Shown here one piece after another: positions 37,265-43,697 of a stretch of DNA of 64,000 bases. The stretch is taken from the NCBI GenBank assembly GCA_016708925.1, contig JADJET010000022.1, forward strand, positions 310,001 to 374,000, written 5' to 3'. This stretch comes from Gammaproteobacteria bacterium. Its GTDB lineage: Bacteria > Pseudomonadota > Gammaproteobacteria > Pseudomonadales > Porticoccaceae. The notes beneath the pieces were generated by a model. That model saw nothing but the letters and a program-made list of their open reading frames with translations, was not told where the DNA came from and searched no databases. Position 1 is the first letter of the stretch; each line of letters starts with the position of its first letter. A program made the position numbers and the translations under genes.

Positions 37265-38311
37265 TTACAACTCGCCCTGTTCGCGCAGGAACTCGATGGC
37301 CATTTCCGCCATCGGCCGCGTCATCTGCCCGTAGGTAAGCGCCTGGGTGCTGGACGCGGTACCGTCCTGATAGCGCTTCATGATGCCCTGCAGAATGGCG
37401 GCGAAGCGGAAAAAACTGAACGCGAGATAAAACGACCAGTCCGGAATCTCCGCGAGCCCCATGTGCGCGCAGTAGCGCGCCACATACTCCGCCTCGGTGG
37501 GAATGCCGAGGGCGTGGCGGTCGAGACCGCCGAGACCACCCAGGTTACCGAGGTTGGGGTCGGCCGGAATCCGCAGCTGCATGCACTGGTAGGCGATGTC
37601 CGAAAACGGATGGCCCAGAGTGGACAGTTCCCAGTCCAGCACCGCGAGCACTTCGGGACGGTCCTTGGCGAAGATCATGTTGTCGAGCCGGTAGTCGCCG
37701 TGAATCAGCGCGACGCGGCCGTCGTCCGCCGGCATGCGCCCCGGCAGCCACGCCATCAGTTGCTCCATGGCGGGGATGGTCTCCGTCTCCGCGGCCCGGT
37801 ACTGTTTGGTCCAACGCCCGAGCTGACGCTCGAAATAGTTGCCCGGCTTGCCGAAGTCGGCCAGCCCCACCGCCGCGACATCGACCTGGTGCAGGTGCGC
37901 CAGGATGGCGTTCATGCGGTCGTACATGAGAGTGCGGTCGGCCTTGGCGATCGCCGCCAGGGGCGCGTCCCAGTAGACCGTGCCGTCGAGGTAATCCATG
38001 ACAAAAAACATGCTGCCGATGACGCTGTCGTCCTCGCACAGCACCCGCATGCGGGGCACCGGCACCGGGGTGTCGGCGAGCGCTTTCATCACCCGGTACT
38101 CGCGGTCCACGGCGTGGGCGGAGGGCAGCACGTTGCCCGGCGGCTTGCGGCGCAGCACGTAGCGCGCCCGGTCGGTGGTCAGCAGGAAGGTCGGGTTGGA
38201 CTGGCCGCCCTCGAACTTTTCGGCGCGCTGGAGCTTGCCGAAATCCGCGACGTGGGCGGCCAGGTAGGCGCCGAGCCGGTCTTCGGGCAGTTGATCGATC
38301 GCTTGGCTCAT
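37265..38311 (-). CDS. APH-family phosphotransferase (ACAD10/11 or LvaA-like kinase)
   Basis: 348 residues, aminoglycoside-phosphotransferase fold. GGQSNPTFLL is the nucleotide loop, VLRRKPPGNVLPSAHAVDRE carries the Lys, VALIHGDYRLDNMIF is the catalytic HGDxxxxN motif and AVLDWELSTLG is the metal-binding D-W-E. This subfamily stands next to, or in ACAD10/ACAD11 is fused to, an acyl-CoA dehydrogenase. The related LvaA phosphorylates 4-hydroxyacyl-CoA in levulinate breakdown. Here the acyl-CoA dehydrogenase gene is 31 bases upstream. A role on a hydroxyacyl-CoA is more likely than drug resistance. Confidence 0.83.
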   Translation of the reverse strand: MSQAIDQLPEDRLGAYLAAHVADFGKLQRAEKFEGGQSNPTFLLTTDRARYVLRRKPPGNVLPSAHAVDREYRVMKALADTPVPVPRMRVLCEDDSVIGSMFFVMDYLDGTVYWDAPLAAIAKADRTLMYDRMNAILAHLHQVDVAAVGLADFGKPGNYFERQLGRWTKQYRAAETETIPAMEQLMAWLPGRMPADDGRVALIHGDYRLDNMIFAKDRPEVLAVLDWELSTLGHPFSDIAYQCMQLRIPADPNLGNLGGLGGLDRHALGIPTEAEYVARYCAHMGLAEIPDWSFYLAFSFFRFAAILQGIMKRYQDGTASSTQALTYGQMTRPMAEMAIEFLREQGEL

Positions 38312-38342
38312 GGTGTCTTGATCTCGTGTCTATCTGTCTGTG

Positions 38343-39551
38343 TCAGGCGTACTGCTTAACCAGCGAGCGGCCCAACTGCATCATGTGCACCTGATCCGGG
38401 CCGTCGGCGAAGCGGATCTGGCGCGCGTAGGTAAACGCCTCGGCGAGGAAATAATCGTCGGTGAGGCCACCGGCGCCGTGAACCTGGATGGCGCGGTCGA
38501 TCACCCGCTGCGCCATCGCCGGGGTCACGATCTTGATGGCGGCAATCAGGTCGCGGGCCTCCTTGGTACCTTCGCGGTCGATTTTCTCGGCCGCGCGCAA
38601 GGTGAGGAGACGCGCCTGCTCGATGTCGCAGAACGACTGGGCGATGTCCTCGCGCACCGACTGGTGTTCGCTCAGCTTGCGGCCGAAGGTGCTGCGCCGT
38701 TCGACCCGCTGGCACATCAGTTCCAGCGCCCGCTGCGCGCAGCCGATCAGCCGCATGCAGTGGTGGATGCGGCCGGGGCCGAGGCGGCCCTGGGCGATCT
38801 CGAAACCGCGGCCTTCGCCCAAGAGCAGATTGGCCACCGGCACCCGCACGTTCTCGAACAGCACTTCGCCATGACCCAGGGGCGGGTCCGCATAGCCCAG
38901 CGTGGTGAGCGCGCGCGTGACGGTCACGCCGGGGGTGTCGCGGGGCACCAACACCTGCGACTGCTGCACATGGCGGTTGGGGTTGTCCGGATCGGTCTTG
39001 CCCATCACGATCATGATCTTGCAGTTCTCGTGCAGGATCCCGGTAATGAACCACTTGCGGCCGTTGATCACATAGTCGTCGCCGTCGCGCACGATGGAGC
39101 ACTGCACATTGGTCGCATCCGACGAGGCTACATCGGGTTCGGTCATGGCGAAGGCCGAGCGGATCTCGCCGGCGAGCAGGGGCTCGAGCCAGCGCGCTTT
39201 CTGTTCCTCGGTGGCGTACTTGATGAAGACTTCCATGTTGCCGGTGTCGGGCGCATTGCAGTTGAACACCTCGGGCGCCCACAGCACCCGGCCCATGATC
39301 TCGGCCAGGGGTGCGTAGTCGAGATTGGTCAGACCGTCTTCATGGTGATGGGCCGGCAGGAACAGGTTCCAGAGCCCGGCCTTTTTCGCCTTGGCCTTCA
39401 GCGCCACCATCAGCGGCGGGCTGGCCCAGGGATTGGCCGCGGTCTTGAAATACTCCTGATAGGCGTGTTCCACCGGATAGATTTCCGCGTCCATGAAGTG
39501 CTGCAAGCGCAGTTGCAGCTCCCGGGCCTTGTCTGAATAGTCGAAGTTCAT
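38343..39551 (-). CDS. Acyl-CoA dehydrogenase (ACAD11/LvaC-like context)
   Basis: 402 residues. Typical motifs: RSAFAMTEPDVASSDATNVQ, GRKWFITGI, RVPVANLLLGEGRGFEIAQG, MQRVIDRAIQVHGAGGLTDD and YARQIRFADGPDQVHM. The terminal IRFADGPDQVH is characteristic of the ACAD10/11-like branch. ATG 39551 is chosen over an upstream start at 39656, because family similarity begins at MNFDYSDKA and GAGGA lies upstream. In this branch the enzyme may help remove phosphate from a phosphorylated hydroxyacyl-CoA rather than simply desaturate. Partner kinase and SDR genes follow. Confidence 0.87.
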   Translation of the reverse strand: MNFDYSDKARELQLRLQHFMDAEIYPVEHAYQEYFKTAANPWASPPLMVALKAKAKKAGLWNLFLPAHHHEDGLTNLDYAPLAEIMGRVLWAPEVFNCNAPDTGNMEVFIKYATEEQKARWLEPLLAGEIRSAFAMTEPDVASSDATNVQCSIVRDGDDYVINGRKWFITGILHENCKIMIVMGKTDPDNPNRHVQQSQVLVPRDTPGVTVTRALTTLGYADPPLGHGEVLFENVRVPVANLLLGEGRGFEIAQGRLGPGRIHHCMRLIGCAQRALELMCQRVERRSTFGRKLSEHQSVREDIAQSFCDIEQARLLTLRAAEKIDREGTKEARDLIAAIKIVTPAMAQRVIDRAIQVHGAGGLTDDYFLAEAFTYARQIRFADGPDQVHMMQLGRSLVKQYA

Positions 39552-39600
39552 CGGCGTGTCTGTCCTCGTGGCAGTAATTGGGTGGTGATTGAATGGCCAG

Positions 39601-40290
39601 TCAAACCATGGTGATCGCGTGCTCGCGATCGGGTCGCTCCATGTGGGCGAGCGCATTGAAGGCGTGCAGCGACAGGCGCTCGCCGTCGCTCAAAAAGCGG
39701 GTGGTGGACGTGTTGCGAATTTGCATCATCAGTTCGATGGCGGCGGCGTCGGACAGGCCCATGACATGCTTGACGGCCAGCGACTTGGGTCCGCCGGAGG
39801 AGACGATCAATACGCGCTCGCCGTGCTTTCCTGCGCGCGCCGCCTCGACGCCCGCCACCACGCGTGCATTGAATTCCCGCCAGGTCTCGGTGCGCTCGCT
39901 CTGCGCGGCCAGTTCGGCATCCAGATCGCCGGCGATCCAGGCCGCCATCACTTCGCGCAGGATGCCAAAAAATTCCGCGGCCGTGGTCGGTTCGGGAACC
40001 TCCGGCCGATAGCGCTGACAGTACAGGCGCATCACCGGGCGAAAGGTGAACTCGTTCAGGCGCCGGTCAACGACCGGCTCGAAGGTGCGCCCCATGCCCG
40101 CGCCGATGCCCTGCAGCGTCTCCTTGTGACGCTGCATGTCGCCCACGATGACGCGGTCGAAATCAAGTTCGCGGGCACGGTAGTGCTCGCCCAGCCAGCG
40201 TGCCTGTTCCCAACCGAGCGGCGACAGCTGGTCGTAGTTGCGCTCGCCCAGCGAGGCCTGACCGTGGCGGACAAAGTAGATTTCACTCAT
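39601..40290 (-). CDS. Histidine phosphatase family protein
   Basis: 229 residues. MSEIYFVRHGQASLGERNYD carries the catalytic RHG. ERVLIVSSGGPKSLAVKHV stands where other members have VSHG: the distal His is replaced by Ser-Gly-Gly, which is worth noting. ATG 40290 with GAGG five bases upstream is preferred over GTG 40296. It is the first gene of the minus-strand row (phosphatase, acyl-CoA dehydrogenase, kinase, two reductases, two SDRs), so it may act on a phosphorylated intermediate of that pathway. Confidence 0.82.
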   Translation of the reverse strand: MSEIYFVRHGQASLGERNYDQLSPLGWEQARWLGEHYRARELDFDRVIVGDMQRHKETLQGIGAGMGRTFEPVVDRRLNEFTFRPVMRLYCQRYRPEVPEPTTAAEFFGILREVMAAWIAGDLDAELAAQSERTETWREFNARVVAGVEAARAGKHGERVLIVSSGGPKSLAVKHVMGLSDAAAIELMMQIRNTSTTRFLSDGERLSLHAFNALAHMERPDREHAITMV

Positions 40291-40614
40291 GGGCACCTCA
40301 AGAGCCTACTGCTGCGCGATGGTCTGGCGCTGGCGATGGTGGGCGGTAGGCACTTGGGCACCGATCCCGGTGATGCAACGACATCCCGGTCACGACCGCA
40401 TGAACCCCGCTCGCGCCGGCGCAGCGGGGCGTCGTCACGACCACGCAGACCGGACGCGGTGGAGCGACCGGAATGGTACACGCCGACGCCAGGGCTGTCA
40501 GCCAAACCCGGCAGCAACGCTGGCGCGGCAAACCTCCACCGCGGCTGGCAACGCCATACTCCGCCGGTACAATGCTCCGCGGCCGCTACCGCCATCAGCG
40601 ACAGGAATGGCTTC
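40291..40614. other. Divergent intergenic region
   Basis: 324 bases between the phosphatase operon (minus) and the second receptor cluster (plus). It is open in one plus-strand frame but without protein-like sequence. It holds a GC hairpin, CCCCGCT...AGCGGGG (40405-40429), and the receptor promoter described separately. No other feature was recognised. Confidence 0.6.
40545..40573 (+). promoter_or_regulatory. Probable sigma70 promoter of the second receptor cluster
   Basis: CTGGCA (40545-40550), 17-base spacer, TACAAT (40568-40573). Transcription would start near 40580, about 35 bases before the receptor ATG at 40615. Confidence 0.5.
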
Positions 40615-42681
40615 ATGCTGAAGAACAATAAACGCACACCCCGGCTCTGCTGCGGAATGATCTTCACCACCATCGGGTTGGTCGCGATGCCGGTCGGTGC
40701 CGCGCGCGCCCAGTCCGGCGCGCTCAACGAAACAGATCTGCTGGGCGAGATTCCGCTCCAGACCGTGGTGAGCCGCTTCCCGCAAACCGCCGCCCACGCG
40801 CCCGCGAGTGTCACCGTGATCACCGCCGACATGTTGCGGGCCGCGGGCGCCATGAACTGGGTCGATGTGTTCCGCCTGGCGCCCGGCTTTCAAGCATATG
40901 CCCCCAATGCCAATCGCTTCGGCATCGACTACCACGGCCAGGGCCGGGAGCTGCCCAACCATCTCGAGGTCATGGTGGACGGTCGCTCGGTGTACGACCC
41001 GATCCAGTCCACTGTGGTCTGGGGCGCCCTGGGTGTCGACCTCGACGACATCGACCGTATCGAGATCGTGCGCGGTCCCAGTGCGGCGGCGCACGGCTCC
41101 AACGCTTTCACCGGCGCGGTCAACATCATCACCCGGTCGGCGGTGCAGGACCGGGGCACCCGTGTCCGCGCGACCGCGGGCGATCGCGGCACCCAGCAGG
41201 TGGGGGTACGGCACAGCGAGCAGACCGGGAGTTTCAATTATCGCGTGTCCCTGGGCTTCGACCACAACAACGGCTTTCCAAACTTTAACGCTGCCGGTCC
41301 CGACGACGGCGCCGAAACCTGGAACCTCGGGCTGCGCTCCACCTACACCCCGAACCTCGCCGATACGCTCAGTTTCGATGGCGGCTTCAGCCGCCAGGAC
41401 ACCGTGTTCGGGGATGCCGATCGGCCGGACGAATATCTGCCGGTGCGTTACTACAGTCAGCACCAGCGCGTTGCCTGGGAGCATCAACTGTCCGACACCA
41501 GCGATTTCGAGTTGACCCTGTATCACAACTATTTGCGTACTTATGGCGTACGCGATCTGGGCCCGGTTTCCGCGTTGCTCGGGGTGAGCCCCGTTGTTGT
41601 ACCGCTGCTGCTGGGTATTCCAGACCAGCACTCGGTGCAGGGTTTTCACACCATCGTATCGGAGCGTTACGACCTCGAAGCCGTGCAGCGGATACGGTTA
41701 TCCGACGCGTTGACTGGCGTGTGGGGTGTGGGGACGCGCTGGGATGGCGTCGACAGCCGGTTTTTATTTGACGATGGCGCGACGCACGACGAGCAACGCC
41801 CGCGCCTGTTTGCCCAGAGCGAATGGCTGCCGACCACGGACCTCGCCATCTCCACCGGGGTGATGCTAGAAAAAACCCGGATCGGTACGCTGGTATCGCC
41901 GCGCGTCTCATTCAACTACCTCATCCATCCGAACCATACCCTGCGCCTGAGCAACGCGCGCGGACAGCGCGCGCCTTCGATCACGGAAGCTGAGGAACGC
42001 CAGGTTTTCCGCCTGGGCGACGTGATCACCGAAGACCAGCGTCGGGTGGTGGCAAACCTCGGCGCCGAACGCATCAACAACCTGGAGCTGGCCTATCTGG
42101 CCCACTTTCCCGAGCAGGAGATCGACTTCGATATCAAGCTGTTTCGCGAAGAGGTCCGCGACGGACTGGATGACTATCGCGAAAGCATCGCGGCCCTGCC
42201 GCCTTTTTTCGACAGCGAACGTCTGGTGCGCGACAACGTGGCCCGCTGGAATGCCGCCGGCGCCGAGGCGCAAGCGGTCTACCACCTCTCGTCGCGCACT
42301 TGGTTTCGCCTTCACTATGCCAACCAGGATCTCAATAGCCGACGCGTGGCTCGCTTCGACCCAGCTCTACAGATCAGGAACTTCGACGGCGGCACTCCAC
42401 GCCATTCCGGTGGTCTACTGGTCAACCATCGCTGGTCGGATGCGCTTGATTTCGGCATTTTCGTTTACTCGCAAAGCGCCGTGGATTGGCGGAACGGTAA
42501 CCCCATCAGCGGATTTACCCGAGTCGATGCCCAGGCCACGTGGCATTTCAAGGCGGGTTCGAGCAAAGGCGACCTGCAATTGGTGGCACAGAATCTCGGG
42601 CCGGATTATTCTGAATTCAATCGGGCAAACGTCTTCGAAACTGCGGTGTATCTGCGCGCGCGTCTGGACTTTCCCGACTGA
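40615..42681 (+). CDS. TonB-dependent outer-membrane receptor
   Basis: 688 residues, intact. The signal peptide (MIFTTIGLVAMPVGAARAQ) is followed by a plug domain with ASVTVITADMLRAAGAMNWV, LMVDGRSVYDP-like EVMVDGRSVYDP and IEIVRGPSAAAHGSNAFTG, and a barrel from about residue 170 ending in VYLRARLDFPD. ATG 40615 is chosen since AGGA lies 9 bases upstream and the signal peptide starts here. The frame is open upstream, but that part is not receptor-like. The ligand is unknown. No siderophore or vitamin genes are near. The order receptor, PF04392-like protein, hybrid kinase repeats that of 10382-17926. Confidence 0.88.
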   Translation: MLKNNKRTPRLCCGMIFTTIGLVAMPVGAARAQSGALNETDLLGEIPLQTVVSRFPQTAAHAPASVTVITADMLRAAGAMNWVDVFRLAPGFQAYAPNANRFGIDYHGQGRELPNHLEVMVDGRSVYDPIQSTVVWGALGVDLDDIDRIEIVRGPSAAAHGSNAFTGAVNIITRSAVQDRGTRVRATAGDRGTQQVGVRHSEQTGSFNYRVSLGFDHNNGFPNFNAAGPDDGAETWNLGLRSTYTPNLADTLSFDGGFSRQDTVFGDADRPDEYLPVRYYSQHQRVAWEHQLSDTSDFELTLYHNYLRTYGVRDLGPVSALLGVSPVVVPLLLGIPDQHSVQGFHTIVSERYDLEAVQRIRLSDALTGVWGVGTRWDGVDSRFLFDDGATHDEQRPRLFAQSEWLPTTDLAISTGVMLEKTRIGTLVSPRVSFNYLIHPNHTLRLSNARGQRAPSITEAEERQVFRLGDVITEDQRRVVANLGAERINNLELAYLAHFPEQEIDFDIKLFREEVRDGLDDYRESIAALPPFFDSERLVRDNVARWNAAGAEAQAVYHLSSRTWFRLHYANQDLNSRRVARFDPALQIRNFDGGTPRHSGGLLVNHRWSDALDFGIFVYSQSAVDWRNGNPISGFTRVDAQATWHFKAGSSKGDLQLVAQNLGPDYSEFNRANVFETAVYLRARLDFPD

Positions 42682-42734
42682 CCAGTGGCGAGCAGCCAAG
42701 ACCGGAACACGCGGGCGAAGGCCCGGGGCAGGGA

Positions 42735-43697
42735 GTGCGGTTAGTGAAGGGGTCAGACAGCAGGGGAGGGCCGCGCCGTCAACCATACCTGGTGTGGTCG
42801 TTCCCGTGGGCGTGGGTGTGGGTGTGCTGCGGCGCGCCATCCCTCGCCGACGCCGACGTCCGCCTGCTGCTTGCGAACGAAACACCGTATTACCGCGCGG
42901 CCGCGGACAGCTTCCGGCACCACCTCGGACGGCTGGCGCCCGGCGTTGCCGTCAGCATCCACAGCGTGGCAAACGACTGGCCCGCCGAAGATATCCTCGT
43001 CAGCATCGGGTCACCGGCGTTGACCGAACTGCGCGCGCGCTACCCGGACCGGGCCGCGCTGCATCTGTTCATCACCAGCGATTTCTGGCGCGAACAAAGC
43101 CTGCGCGACCCGGGGCTCGGCAACAACACCGCGGTCGCGCTCGACCAGCCGCCGCAGCGGCTGCTGACCCTGGCCCGCCTGCTGGTGCCAGAGGCGCACA
43201 CCCTGTCCGCGGTGCTGGGGCCCCATTCAAGCCAGCACGGCGCCGAACTCTCTGGCGGGGCGATCGCGCTTGGCTTTGAGCCGCGCATCGGCATTCTGGC
43301 GCCGGGCGACAATCCGATCGCCACGCTATGGCCGCTGATCAGCGCGAGCCAGATCACGGTGACGTTGCCCGATAGTGCCGATTTCAATCGCGCGGTAGCC
43401 CGATGGCTGCTGCAATTGAGCTTTCGTGCCAAGATTCCGGTCATCGGTTTTTCCCGCGCCTACACCGATGCCGGCGCTCTGGCATCGGTGTACTCGACCC
43501 CGGAAAATATCGGCCAGCAGGGGGCCGAGCTCGTCGCCGAACGGCTGGCGCACGGACCGTTTCCGCCCGGCCTGCTGCCGCCGCGCTATTACACGCTGGC
43601 CACGAACGCCACCGTGGCGGAAGCCCTGGGCATTGTCCTGCCCGCCACCGCCGCGCTGCAGAACCGGTACGCCGCCGCGCTGCAGGAGCAACCATGA
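42735..43697 (+). CDS. Periplasmic PF04392-like substrate-binding protein
   Basis: 320 residues with a Trp-rich hydrophobic export segment (VWSFPWAWVWVCCGAPSLAD). The mature part has the two-lobed pattern: VRLLLANETPYYRAAADSF, DILVSIGSPAL, AVALDQPPQRLLTLARLLVP, then KIPVIGFSRAYTDAGALASV and STPENIGQQGAELVAERL. It is weakly similar in layout to the protein at 14821, where ALFSLYPxxxxxGRQ-type motifs correspond to SVYSTPENIGQQG. No ABC transporter is adjacent. GTG 42735 is the assumed start; the n-region is long, so the real start may lie a few codons later. The stop overlaps the kinase ATG (ATGA), giving translational coupling and suggesting that binding protein and kinase work together. Confidence 0.7.
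   Translation: MRLVKGSDSRGGPRRQPYLVWSFPWAWVWVCCGAPSLADADVRLLLANETPYYRAAADSFRHHLGRLAPGVAVSIHSVANDWPAEDILVSIGSPALTELRARYPDRAALHLFITSDFWREQSLRDPGLGNNTAVALDQPPQRLLTLARLLVPEAHTLSAVLGPHSSQHGAELSGGAIALGFEPRIGILAPGDNPIATLWPLISASQITVTLPDSADFNRAVARWLLQLSFRAKIPVIGFSRAYTDAGALASVYSTPENIGQQGAELVAERLAHGPFPPGLLPPRYYTLATNATVAEALGIVLPATAALQNRYAAALQEQP

Noticed and set aside
37265..38311. Aminoglycoside resistance gene
   Set aside because: The HGDxxxxN kinase fold is shared, but the neighbouring acyl-CoA dehydrogenase and sequence type point to the ACAD10/11-LvaA branch.
39589..40614. Open frame extending the second TonB receptor upstream by about 340 codons
   Set aside because: It overlaps the phosphatase gene on the other strand, and a signal peptide begins at 40615.
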